Shown here piece after piece: positions 1 to 8,324 of a stretch of 55,072 nucleotides of DNA; within the stretch, counting starts at the first letter, position 1; every line of letters starts with the position of its first letter. The notes under the pieces were generated by a model that saw nothing but the letters and a program-made list of their open reading frames with translations, was not told the DNA's origin and did not search any database. Origin of the DNA: Planctomycetota bacterium (GTDB taxonomy: Bacteria; Planctomycetota; Planctomycetia; Pirellulales; Pirellulaceae); the NCBI GenBank assembly GCA_016872725.1, contig VGZC01000038.1:1-55072 (forward strand), in the 5' to 3' direction. The translations under genes were made by a program, and so were the position numbers.

Positions 1-2
1 CG

Positions 3-116
3 ATTTCCCGAAAAATGCTGGAGAAACAATTTCTCTCGCATCCGCCTCACGGCCTCAACTCGCGGAAAATTCGGCAGGCCATTTTGGCGTTGGACATGAT
101 CCGCCTGGCGGCGTGA
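3..116 (+). CDS. C-terminal end of an unidentified protein (partial)
   Basis: A reading frame open from the left edge ends at TGA 114-116. It gives about 37 residues, ending in a basic, helical-looking tail (…LALDMIRLAA). It lies just upstream of a methyltransferase reading the same way, so it could be the end of a co-transcribed upstream gene. Too little is visible to name a family. The frame could also be open by chance in this GC-rich DNA. Confidence 0.25.
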   Translation: MSRKMLEKQFLSHPPHGLNSRKIRQAILALDMIRLAA

Positions 117-239
117 CTCCGACGCACCCCAGCGGATCGGCCGAACGATCCTCGCACGCGGCAACCGACAACGCCGAACGCGACTCCTCCGTACCGATGA
201 TATCGATTCGCCCAAAGTGCAGGTTCGACGACAGAATCG

Positions 240-933
240 GCGGTCTTTGACGATGTCGCCGACCGCTACGATCTGGAACTGAATCGCGGATTGGCCATCA
301 CGGGCGAAACGAGCGAGTATTATGCCGAGCAGCGCGTGGAGTGGCTTGCTCGGCGCCTCCTGGAACGGCACATCGTTGCGACACCAAGCGTTCTCGACTT
401 CGGTTGCGGCTGTGGAGGATCCATTCCGTTCCTAGCGCGACTGCCGGGCATCGAACAACTCGTCGGCGTAGACATTTCGCCCGGTAGCCTCGAACGAGCG
501 CGCTCGCGTCACGCGTCACGTCCCGCGACGTTCCTGTTGACCGACGCGCTCGACCACGGTCGGGAATTCGACTTGGTGTTCTGCAACGGCGTATTTCATC
601 ACATTGAACGGCGCGACCGGCTGATGATCGCGCGTCGCGTGGCCAAAATGCTGCGCCCCGGCGGCGTGTTCGCCTTTTTAGGAGAACAACCCTTGGAATC
701 CCGCGACACGTTGGGTAATGCGCCGCGTTCCCTTCGATCGCGGCGCGCAACCGATCTCGTCGTTTGGCGCAAGTCGTCTATTGCGAGAGGCCGGCTTCCG
801 AGTCTGGAGTGTGGACTATCTGTTCCTATTCCCTCGGCCACTGGCCTGGTTCCGGCCTCTGGAGCCACTGCTGTGCCGGATGCCTTTCGGAGCGCAGTAC
901 CTGCTTCTGTGCCGCAAGGGCGCCGACAGTTAG
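240..933 (+). pseudogene. Frameshifted class I SAM-dependent methyltransferase
   Basis: The first frame carries the family N-terminus (FDDVADRYD), the SAM-binding glycine motif (VLDFGCGCGGS), the acidic strand end (VGVDIS) and the post-II motif (FCNGVFHHI). Around 676-684, after GGVFAF, the homologous sequence moves to the next frame. It resumes there with ENNPWNP and runs to the expected C-terminus (EPLLCRMPFGAQYLLLCRK), ending at 933. One extra base near position 680 explains the switch. In the unshifted frame translation runs on to 1058 as nonsense. The start is also unclear: no ATG or GTG lies in frame upstream, and the only in-frame start, TTG at 291, would remove the conserved FDDVADRYD. 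The gene is probably broken. A sequencing error would also explain the internal shift. Confidence 0.72.
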
Positions 934-943
934 CCCGCAAGCA

Positions 944-969
944 CCCGACCGGAATCGTCTCCGGCCGGG
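944..969 (+). terminator. Possible hairpin terminator after the methyltransferase
   Basis: The arms CCCGACCGG (944-952) and CCGGCCGGG (961-969) pair over nine positions with one A-C mismatch and an 8-nt loop. They start 11 nt after the methyltransferase stop. No T-run follows, so intrinsic termination would be weak. Confidence 0.3.
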
Positions 970-1142
970 CGGGGAATGCCGGCCTCCCACCTCAGCCCAC
1001 ACAGTTCGGACAAATAGGCGTCGGCCGACGGATGTTACCCCAAGGCGGGATCCTTTAGATTGAACCCACGAACGACGTGTTGATTGCCCCCGATCCCACG
1101 CGAACCCGGCCCGCCCCGCACGGCTCCCCGTCGAGGCCTTTC

Positions 1143-1937
1143 ATGAAATACACCTACGAACAACTCGCCGGAATGATCGACCACTCGCTCCTGCATCCCA
1201 CGATGACGGACCAGGAGCTTGACGATGGCTGCGAGCTCGCCAGGAAATACGGCGTCGCCTCCGTCTGCGTCAAGCCCTACGCGGTGGAGCGGGCCGCTCA
1301 GCGGCTTCGCGGTTCAACCGTCCGCGTCGGGGCCGTGATTGGATTCCCCCACGGCAACTCGACCACCGAGTCGAAGCGCTATGAAACCGAGCTGGCTTGC
1401 CGCGAAGGGGCGGTCGAGATCGACATGGTCATCAATATCGGCAAGGCGCTGAGCGGAGACTGGGACTATGTCGAGCGCGACGTGAAGGCCGTTTGTGACG
1501 AAGCCCATCGACACGGCGCGAAAGTCAAGGTGATCCTCGAAACGGATTACCTCGCGCAAGGCGGAGCCGGACTCGGCGGCGATGCCATCAAGAAGAAACT
1601 CTGCACCCTGTGCGAACAAGCGGGAGCCGATTGGGTCAAGACGTCGACCGGCTACGGATTCGTGAAACAGGCCGATGGGTCCTACAACTACCGGGGAGCG
1701 ACCGAACACGACTTGGCTCTGATGCGGTCGAGCCTTTCTCCCAAGGTCGAGGTCAAGGCCGCGGGCGGCGTGCGCGACCTCGATGGGCTGATCCGAGTCC
1801 GCGATCGGGGCGCGACCCGGTGCGGCGCAAGCGCCACGGCCGCCATCCTCGACGAATACCGGCGTCGTGAAAAGGCCGAATCATCCGGATCGGCCGTCGA
1901 AGGCCAATCCGCGGAACCCGTCAAAGGTGGTTCCTGA
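1143..1937 (+). CDS. deoC: Deoxyribose-phosphate aldolase
   Basis: Class I aldolase that cleaves 2-deoxyribose-5-phosphate to acetaldehyde and glyceraldehyde-3-phosphate in deoxynucleoside catabolism; cytoplasmic. The 264-residue protein has the whole (beta/alpha)8 signature set: DHSLLHP near the N-terminus, VIGFPHG, EIDMVINIG, VKVILET with the lysine near the active site, VKTSTGYG with the Schiff-base lysine, and KAAGGVRD. ATG 1143 is chosen because MKYTYEQLAG begins at the usual family position and a GAGG lies 6 nt upstream. The same frame is open further upstream but reads as low-complexity Pro/Arg sequence. About 25 extra polar residues end the protein. It is monocistronic here and convergent with the next gene. 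Confidence 0.95.
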   Translation: MKYTYEQLAGMIDHSLLHPTMTDQELDDGCELARKYGVASVCVKPYAVERAAQRLRGSTVRVGAVIGFPHGNSTTESKRYETELACREGAVEIDMVINIGKALSGDWDYVERDVKAVCDEAHRHGAKVKVILETDYLAQGGAGLGGDAIKKKLCTLCEQAGADWVKTSTGYGFVKQADGSYNYRGATEHDLALMRSSLSPKVEVKAAGGVRDLDGLIRVRDRGATRCGASATAAILDEYRRREKAESSGSAVEGQSAEPVKGGS

Positions 1938-2127
1938 ATCGACGCGCGGCGCACACATGCCGCGTCTTCCACCCGTCGCCAACGCGCGGCCCTGGTCGCC
2001 GCCGTCGCTCCACAACATGACCCTGTATCCGGGCATGTGATCGTTCCGCATTGCTCCGCCTCGATCGCCGAACGATCGCGCAAAACCATCGCCCATCCAC
2101 GTCGCGCGATGGCGAGGGCGACGGCGT

Positions 2128-4479
2128 TCATTTTTTGGAACCGATGACGACCGGGCCAAGGAGTCCGCCGGTTCCCAGTTCATTCTGGGCTGTTCGCGCG
2201 CACGCGAGGGCGATCGAATTCGCGCCGGGTCGAACGGCCGTCGTCACGTCGAACGAGAACGGTCGGCAATAGGACTCGGCTTCGGCAAGCTGTTTTCCGT
2301 CGGAACCGATGAACGGCACGTGCCGGCCGTTGACAAACACCTTGCAGCGGCCATCGGTCGCGCCGACCCACAGCAAAACCTTCTTGCCCGCCGGAATCGA
2401 CGCGATATCGATACTCCTCCGATACCACACCGTTCCGTAGTAGTCGAACAAACCGAGATCCGCCCAGGTGTCGGAGGCCACGTCGGTCTTCTTCCACGCC
2501 GAATCGTCGAAATCCGGGGCATGCCAACCCAACTCCTCGCCCCTCTTCTCCTTGTCTTCCGCATGGGTCCACGTCGTAACGATCGGCGCGAGGATATCGT
2601 ATTCCCGCGAAAGGTGAGCCGCCTCGTTGTACGACTGGAAACAGAACGCATCGGCGTAGACGACCGACACGGTCTGCGAGGCCCAGTTTGTCTTCGTGAA
2701 CGCGAAGTTGTTCTCGTATTCCCCGGCGAGCCCCTGATGGATGCCCGTCCAGCGGCGCGCGTCGTCCTCGAGGTTCCGAAAACGACCCGCGAAATAGTCG
2801 CGTCGCATGGCCATGAATCGCTCGAATTGCCGCAGCGACTGGTTGGCGAGCGTCACGCGGCGGTACTCGGGCACGGTAACGCACGAGGCCAGCGCCGCAT
2901 CCATGCGCTGCCGGAGATCGGCGAGACGATCGGGCGTGAATCGGCTCATATAGCCGAAACAGGAGCCCGCGTGCTCGGGAACGGTGGTCCATGCCCCGTC
3001 CACGGCGTCCCAATAGGCGCGCATCGCCGACGACGCCGCGCCGTAGAAGTCGGCATGGAACTCGTCGAGGATCGCCGTCGGATCGGCGTCCGCGCTCCAT
3101 GCCATGCGGATGCCGAGCCACAGGCCGGGAAGTCCCGTGTCGAAACTGGGAAGCGTCTCGGGCGTCCACATCGTCACGCCGTTCGCGTATTGAAGCGGCA
3201 GCTCGCGCACATTGCGGGCGATCATCGGACACGGGGCCGAGACTTCCGCCAGATGGTAGGCGTACTCGTACATCGCCATGTTCCGGCAAGCCTTGCCCCA
3301 GCCTTCGAGGATCCCCCGCAGCGTCTGGCGGCTCGAACAGTTCCCGTCGTCGACCGTGTGCGCCCGGCAATAGGTGATCGGGGCGAGTTGCGGGATGAGG
3401 GCGGGGTGCAATTTCTCGCGGAGAGGCGGCCGAGTGAACTGCACATAGGCCAGGAAGCCGAGCTTCACGTTCGGGTGCCTTGCGACCACGCGTTCCGCGA
3501 CCCGGTTGCAGAAATGGATATACCGATCGGTGATCGAGACGCAATTCAGTGACGCATCCCAGTCACCCGTGTCGAGCTCCTTGCACTGCGCGCATTCGCA
3601 GAAATCGACGCCGTCTCCGGGCGAGATCGAGACGCAGGGCGTCGCGGGATTCTTGTCCAAGTTGGCAATGATCGTGTCGGCGACGGCGCCGGCGACTTCC
3701 GCGTTGGCCCAACAGATCCGGTACCCGACATCGCAGCGATGCAAAGCGCGTGTTCCGCCGATTTCGGCGTTCCATTCGGGATGTCGCTCCAGTTGTTCCT
3801 TCGTGACATATCCTTCGAGCGCATGACCCGCCGAATACGCGAATCCACCCAGTCGGTTGCGGCGCCGATACGCGTCGTCGGCGTACCAGATATTGCGCGA
3901 CGCGGTACGCGGCACGATCGTGACATCGCGTTCGGGGAATGCGATCGTCGCCCGCCGCGGCACGAGCTCGCCGAGCTCCCCAGGCATATGCCAGCGGCAT
4001 CCGAGTTCGTCGAGCAGTTCATAAACGGCGTAGCTCGCGGCTTCGTCGGTCTCGCCAAGAAGGCCAATGCCGGTGGGCGAAACGACAACGCGAAACGCCT
4101 GGCGGAATTCCGTCGGGTTCGCGATCGGCTGGAACCGGACTTCGGCCGGACGGCCGACGAGGATCGGAATCGTCGAGTCGTCGCTCCGCGGCGGTTCGGT
4201 TCGCACGGGAATCGGCGCGCCTCCGATGCGTTCGAGGTAGATCGACAGATCCCGCACGGACTCCCTCAATCGCCTGCGGTGCCGTTCGGCCGTCGCGGCG
4301 AGGGCGTTGTCCGGCGGACGTTGATCGTCCGCCATCAATTCAGGCGAGGCATGGATGGCGACGCGCGCCGTTCCGTCCTGGACGACCACGACCGGATCCG
4401 CGCACGCCGCGCGTGGTCCGACAATCAGTGCGGCAAGCAGGCCGGTGTGCGCCGCGGCGGTACGGATAACCTTTATCAC
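2128..4479 (-). CDS. Secreted DUF4838 protein with C-terminal jelly-roll domain
   Basis: A 783-residue exported protein. I choose GTG 4479 because GGGAG sits about 7 nt upstream and the frame then begins with a clean signal peptide (hydrophobic core GLLAALIVG, likely cleavage after ACA). Residues of roughly 40-150 resemble the N-terminal domain found in alpha-glucuronidase-type hydrolases. The DUF4838 core follows, with its characteristic SPGDGVDFCECAQC motif. The last ~150 residues form a galactose-binding-like beta-sandwich (VWYRRSIDI…VFVNGRHV). The fold and family point to polysaccharide or glycan processing outside the cytoplasm. The substrate is unknown and no enzyme of this family has been tied to it here. 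No sugar-utilisation genes flank it. Confidence 0.85.
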   Translation of the reverse strand: MIKVIRTAAAHTGLLAALIVGPRAACADPVVVVQDGTARVAIHASPELMADDQRPPDNALAATAERHRRRLRESVRDLSIYLERIGGAPIPVRTEPPRSDDSTIPILVGRPAEVRFQPIANPTEFRQAFRVVVSPTGIGLLGETDEAASYAVYELLDELGCRWHMPGELGELVPRRATIAFPERDVTIVPRTASRNIWYADDAYRRRNRLGGFAYSAGHALEGYVTKEQLERHPEWNAEIGGTRALHRCDVGYRICWANAEVAGAVADTIIANLDKNPATPCVSISPGDGVDFCECAQCKELDTGDWDASLNCVSITDRYIHFCNRVAERVVARHPNVKLGFLAYVQFTRPPLREKLHPALIPQLAPITYCRAHTVDDGNCSSRQTLRGILEGWGKACRNMAMYEYAYHLAEVSAPCPMIARNVRELPLQYANGVTMWTPETLPSFDTGLPGLWLGIRMAWSADADPTAILDEFHADFYGAASSAMRAYWDAVDGAWTTVPEHAGSCFGYMSRFTPDRLADLRQRMDAALASCVTVPEYRRVTLANQSLRQFERFMAMRRDYFAGRFRNLEDDARRWTGIHQGLAGEYENNFAFTKTNWASQTVSVVYADAFCFQSYNEAAHLSREYDILAPIVTTWTHAEDKEKRGEELGWHAPDFDDSAWKKTDVASDTWADLGLFDYYGTVWYRRSIDIASIPAGKKVLLWVGATDGRCKVFVNGRHVPFIGSDGKQLAEAESYCRPFSFDVTTAVRPGANSIALACARTAQNELGTGGLLGPVVIGSKK

Positions 4480-4636
4480 GCCGAGTCTCCCGACTGTGAA
4501 ACGTCGCGATTTGTCGATTTCCCATCGGATCCGCGGATGCGATTCTAACAGGTTCGCCGTGCCGGAGGAACCGACGGGCGCGCCGGGGCTTGGATCGACC
4601 CGGGCGGTCGCCGGAGCCAGCGCGGCGGGGAGGTCT

Positions 4637-5201
4637 CTAGTGGCCGTACTGGTCCCGGTCCGCGCCGGGCCGTCGCTCCCGATGCTCGACGTCGTGCGGC
4701 ATCCCCAGAGCGCGCTGCAATCCGCATCGGCCGAACTTGTCCTTGATCCGGTCCGCGACTTCGTCCAAACGCGTCTGCCTCTCCCGTTCAGCGTCCGGAA
4801 AGAGACTCCGCCGCGTCGTCGGCCGATGTTCAAGACCACTCATGCCCACGCCGAGCAAGCGAACATGCGGACGCCGGTTCGGCAGTCGTTCCGCGTTTCA
4901 TGCGAGATCGACTTCGCCTCGCGTTCGGGAATCACAGGCCTTTCATCGATGCCCCTCGCCGATTCCCACAAATGGTCGCCGCTGTTGCCGAACTGGTGCC
5001 GCAGTCGTTCGACCGGCACACGGCGCAATGGACGCCGAACGAGCGCGCGGCGTAGTTGGCCGCGGCGACGACGCCTCGGCCTTCGGGTGTGCCGCCGACA
5101 ATGACCGGCTTTCCGACGAGCTCCGGCCGATCCCGTTCCTCGACGGACGCGTGGAACGCATCCATGTCCACGTGCAAAATCATCGGCGGGACCAGACCCA
5201 T
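4637..5201 (-). pseudogene. dinB: DNA polymerase IV remnant with two internal deletions
   Basis: Three blocks of a Y-family polymerase lie in order but in different frames. Block 1 (about 5183 to 5020) is the N-terminus, with the catalytic [12 protein letters not shown] and the nucleotide-binding [15 protein letters not shown]. Block 2 (about 5010 to 4900) is the thumb/little-finger junction ([24 protein letters not shown]). Block 3 (about 4885 to 4639) is the C-terminus (VRLLGVGMSGLE, RLDEVADRIKDKFG). Compared with the normal ~400-residue enzyme, about 140 residues, including the second catalytic motif, are missing between blocks 1 and 2. About 70 are missing between blocks 2 and 3. The surviving blocks remain well conserved, so the decay looks recent. 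It cannot encode a working polymerase. Confidence 0.85.
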
Positions 5202-5219
5202 CGAGGCATTCTTTTCCCT

Positions 5220-5238
5220 ATTCGTGTCATTCGTGGTC
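5220..5238 (-). repeat. Dispersed 19-nt motif, copy 1
   Basis: The complement reads GACCACGAATGACACGAAT. It matches 16792-16810 at 18 of 19 positions. It sits just upstream of the dinB remnant and is outside any intact gene. Confidence 0.5.
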
Positions 5239-5296
5239 AATGCCCGCGTGAACCGCGCGATCGCGTCGTCGATGATGCGTCTCGCGGTCGAATGGC

Positions 5297-6343
5297 TCAC
5301 ACGGGTGCCGGGAATCCCTCGGTCGCCACCGTGCCGCCGTCCTTCAGGATCAGGAGCGCGTCCGCGCCGGGCGTGCTCCGCACGAGCCGCAAACCTCGCT
5401 CGATGCCCAACACGAACACGGCCGTCGACAGAGCGTCCGCCTCGGTCGACGTGGATGCCGCCACCGTCACACTGGATAGTTGTCCCGGCGATCGGCCCGT
5501 CCTCGGATCGAAGATGTGATGTTCGCGAAAATTCGGATCGAATGCCGTCGCGTAATCGCCCGATGTGGCGAGCGCCCGCGAATCCAGCCGAATGAGCGCG
5601 GCGAACGCGTCCTTGCGCCGCGGATGCCGGACGCCGATCGACCATGCCTCCGTCGCCGTCTTGCGACCAAGGGTAGCGATTTCACCGCTGTCGACGATCG
5701 CGTGGTCGATGCCTTCGCGACGCAGGGCTTCCATCGCCCGATCGGCGGCGAAACCCTGGGCAATGCCGTTGAGCGTAACGGATTGGCCGCCGCCGTGCAG
5801 GCGGATCGCGTCCGCGCCGATCTCGATCTGGCGCCAATCCACCTTCCGCCTGGCCGCGGCGATCTCGACCTCGCCGGGATGTTCGCCTCGCCGCATCGCC
5901 TCGTCATGGACCACCCACAGCGGTTGCACGGTGACGTCGAACGCCCCGTCCGTCCGTTGCGATAGGGTTCGGGACGTGTTCATGACACTCAGCAGGAACG
6001 GATGCGGATCCCACAGCACCTGGTCGCGGTTCAGGACGCAGAGCTGGCTCGCCGTTCGGTGGAGGCTCATGACTTCGTCGACCGTCTCCACCTGCCGGAA
6101 CGCGCCGGCGATCGCTCGCACGGCCGTAGTCTCGCATGGATGGATGGCGGTGATCGAGATCTCCGTGCCGAACGCCCATCCGGTGCGAGTGACCCGTCGC
6201 GAACCGTCGGGCAGCGTCGCCACCGACACGCCGGCGTTGCCCGTGTCTCGAGCGCGGAAACGGCTCGCCGCCGCGAATAATCCCAAGGAAGCGCCGCCAC
6301 CCATGGCCGCGCACAGCCACCGACGCCGATGCAACCGTTCCAT
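5297..6343 (-). CDS. apbE: FAD:protein FMN transferase (ApbE family)
   Basis: A 348-residue enzyme of the family that moves FMN from FAD to threonines of extracytoplasmic flavoproteins such as Rnf/Nqr subunits. It begins with a basic RRRW segment and a hydrophobic stretch ([15 protein letters not shown]), consistent with export or a membrane anchor. Family landmarks are [15 protein letters not shown] near the start of the domain, [13 protein letters not shown] (the usual KGxAVD region), the flavin-loop [22 protein letters not shown] and [14 protein letters not shown] with Mg-binding acidic residues. ATG 6343 gives the family's usual length; the frame is open further upstream, but that stretch resembles no protein. 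No Rnf or Nqr genes are nearby, so the acceptor flavoprotein is elsewhere. Confidence 0.9.
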   Translation of the reverse strand: MERLHRRRWLCAAMGGGASLGLFAAASRFRARDTGNAGVSVATLPDGSRRVTRTGWAFGTEISITAIHPCETTAVRAIAGAFRQVETVDEVMSLHRTASQLCVLNRDQVLWDPHPFLLSVMNTSRTLSQRTDGAFDVTVQPLWVVHDEAMRRGEHPGEVEIAAARRKVDWRQIEIGADAIRLHGGGQSVTLNGIAQGFAADRAMEALRREGIDHAIVDSGEIATLGRKTATEAWSIGVRHPRRKDAFAALIRLDSRALATSGDYATAFDPNFREHHIFDPRTGRSPGQLSSVTVAASTSTEADALSTAVFVLGIERGLRLVRSTPGADALLILKDGGTVATEGFPAPV

Positions 6344-6510
6344 CCTCGCCGCGTCCTCAAGAAGTGGGAATCCTCCGAACCGCCTCGACGGACGAGAGCT
6401 CGCCTTTAGCACGCACCATGATTGAACGACGGCGTCCAGCCTGTTACAAGGGGGAATCGCCTCGACTTGCCGCTTCTTTCGTACCCTCAGTTGCCCTCGT
6501 GGGGCCGCTG

Positions 6511-6783
6511 ATGAAGACGACAAAGCACGTGCGGGATAGGCCGCCCATTCCCCCAGCTCCAGAACACAAGATTCGGTTGGGTCTCATTCAATGGGTCAAG
6601 AGGAGGTTTCCAAATGCCATGATTTGGGACGAACGGTATGAAATACAAGACAACTGTGACGGACTACGTTCCAGTGAACGTCGTTTCGCACAGCAGGTCT
6701 TTCTTGAGAACTCTGGAAAAGATCGCATTCGAATTGAGATTCGGACGCAAGCAATGACATTCGCACGTGGCGCCAGGAAGTGA
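6511..6783 (+). CDS. Small ORF of unusual base composition, unknown function
   Basis: A 90-residue basic protein (MKTTKHVRDRPPIPP…) with no domain I recognise. The stretch from about 6500 to 6780 is visibly richer in A and T than its surroundings, roughly half GC by eye, and codon choice is relaxed. That suggests acquired DNA. It ends 28 nt before the peroxiredoxin-like gene on the same strand. An overlapping minus-strand frame (6588-6860) is about as long and cannot be excluded. No clear ribosome binding site precedes ATG 6511. Confidence 0.35.
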   Translation: MKTTKHVRDRPPIPPAPEHKIRLGLIQWVKRRFPNAMIWDERYEIQDNCDGLRSSERRFAQQVFLENSGKDRIRIEIRTQAMTFARGARK

Positions 6784-6811
6784 TGATGCCGATCGAACGG
6801 ACCAGCGGGCC

Positions 6812-7357
6812 ATGACGAGACGCCTAGTGGGGCAACCGCTGCCCGAATTCGAACGGCCAACGGCCGCCGGCGCGGCGTATCGGTCGTCGGATGCCGCCGG
6901 TTCCTGGCTCTTGCTGGTCTTTCACCGGCACCTGATGTGACTGCCGTGCCGCGAACATCTGCTGCAGTTGCAGCGGAGGCAAGCCGAAATCGAAACGCTG
7001 AACATGAGTGTCGCGGCCGTCACGTTTGAGACGCCCGAGCGCGCCCAGGACTACGTTGCGGAGACCGGGTTTCCCTGGCCCATGTTGATCGATGCGTCGC
7101 GATCGCTGTATCGCGCCTTCGGCATGGAGCGGGGGAGTGTCTGGGCCGTGTGGGGGCCGCAAAATTGGGGCGCGTATTTCAGGATCATGGCGCGCGGACG
7201 CATGCCTCGACGGCCTCACGACGACGTCCAACAACTCGGCGGCGATGTGCTCGTCGATCCCCGCGGGATCGTCCGCCTGCATCATGTCGGACGCGGTCCC
7301 GCGGACCGGCCCTCGATCGACACGCTGCTGGACGCCGTGCGCGAACCCGCTCCCTAG
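6812..7357 (+). CDS. Peroxiredoxin-like selenoprotein with UxxC motif (TGA decoded as Sec)
   Basis: Reading through TGA 6938-6940 gives a continuous 181-residue thioredoxin-fold protein of the AhpC/TSA-like group. Before the TGA are the N-terminal strand (VGQPLPEFERP) and the core strand WLLLVFHRHLM. After it comes LPCREHLLQLQ, so residues 43-46 read U-L-P-C, exactly where relatives carry the redox CxxC. The rest continues as one fold (VAAVTFETPERAQDYV, FPWPMLIDASRSLYRAFGM, GGDVLVDPRGIVRLHH). A hairpin at the spacing expected of a bacterial SECIS lies directly downstream. Likely role: thiol/selenol peroxide reduction or repair of oxidised thiols in the cytoplasm. No selA, selB, selC or selD lies in this window. 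The alternative is a Cys codon mutated to stop, or a sequencing error. Confidence 0.75.
6938..6977 (+). promoter_or_regulatory. UGA codon plus putative bacterial SECIS hairpin
   Basis: Downstream of the in-frame TGA (6938-6940), bases 6958-6965 (TCTGCTGC) pair with 6970-6977 (GCAGCGGA) in eight consecutive pairs, one of them T-G. They close a four-base loop AGTT. Known bacterial SECIS elements need a stem-loop roughly 16-37 nt past UGA, with a G among the first bases of a small apical loop. Here the loop G (6967) is 26 nt beyond the UGA and is the second loop base. The element lies inside the coding sequence, as expected for SelB-dependent decoding in bacteria. Confidence 0.65.
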
Positions 7358-7382
7358 CCGCTTCCTCGGTGCCCTCGCGACG

Positions 7383-8324
7383 TCAATCGCCGACGATGAA
7401 GAGCTCCGCAAACGGACACCGCTCCGCCCAGTGTCGCAGGAGTCTCTGATTGAGCCAGTTCGGGGGGGCGGTCTCCAGGACTCGGTTCAGCGACTCCTTG
7501 GATTGCGCGAAGAGGTCGTACGCCTCATCCTCGGACCGTCGCCGATCCATTTGGGCGAGCTGTTCGCGGATTTCGAGCAGCGAGCTCAAGTGCGTCATTT
7601 GGCTTGCGTTGTCCGGGTACTGTTCCAACAGGTCGCGGCTGCGGAGTTCATATTTCGAGATAAGCGCTGACAACGGTTCGAACTCCCCTCGTTCCCAAAG
7701 GGACGAGATCCGGGCGAACCCCAACGCCACTTGGGCGTCCCGATAGGTGAAGTTCCCGGGATCCCCTTCAAGGAGTTCCTCGATCGTCCGCTCGGCCAGG
7801 TCTAAGCACCGCGCTCCCGCGTCCCATTCGGATGGGGACGAATATAGGATCGCCAATCGATACGCGTTGAAGAACAAGTCGTAGCGATAGGCGTCGTTGT
7901 CGGGATGTCGCGCCACGAGACCGTGGAGGATACTCAGTCCCTTTTCGCGGGTCGCGATGGCCCCTTGTCGATCCAGGCGCTGCTCCTGAACGTCCGACTG
8001 TAGGTGCAGGCATTCCGCGATCTTCTGGCGCACGTCGTCGTCATCGGGCGACTCGTCGGACAGCCGTTCGTAGAACGTCAGCGCCTCGCGCAGGAGGTTC
8101 TCTTGTTCGGGCGTGGCGCTTTCGTTGGCCGTCGTGAGCTGGACGACGTAGCGGCTCAGCATGGTGTCCACAACGCGCTGAGCTTCCTCGCGGCGCATGT
8201 CGGCGACGCCGCGCAGGCGGCGTTCGCGGGCGAGCATCAACGAAAGGCCGACGAGCGATACGAGCAGCAAGACGAGCGTGAACGCGCCGGCGGCGGCCAG
8301 CGCCGGCTGGCGGCGGGCGCGCCT
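7383..8324 (-). pseudogene. C-terminal remnant of a planctomycete-type Ser/Thr protein kinase
   Basis: About 314 codons remain. The fragment starts at the juxtamembrane basic stretch (RRARRQPALAAAG), followed by one transmembrane helix (AFTLVLLLVSLVGLSLML) and an extracytoplasmic helical region with TPR-like spacing (SALTFYERL-type helices, VDTMLSRYV, LLEQYPDNA). This matches the tail of the large receptor-like kinases common in Planctomycetota. The whole kinase domain is absent: upstream the frame runs into group II intron sequence and then another gene. The fragment also lacks a plausible start. The intron insertion, or a rearrangement at it, probably removed the 5' half. The remnant could instead be an unrelated TM-TPR protein; the juxtamembrane signature favours a kinase. 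Confidence 0.6.

Noticed and set aside
2320-3552. 410-residue plus-strand ORF opposite the DUF4838 gene
   Set aside because: Shadow frame; the minus-strand gene has the signal peptide and family motifs.
6812-7357. Ordinary pseudogene with a premature stop instead of a selenoprotein
   Set aside because: The stop falls exactly on the expected Cys/Sec codon, all downstream sequence stays in frame and conserved, and a SECIS-like hairpin is in the right place. It remains the main alternative.
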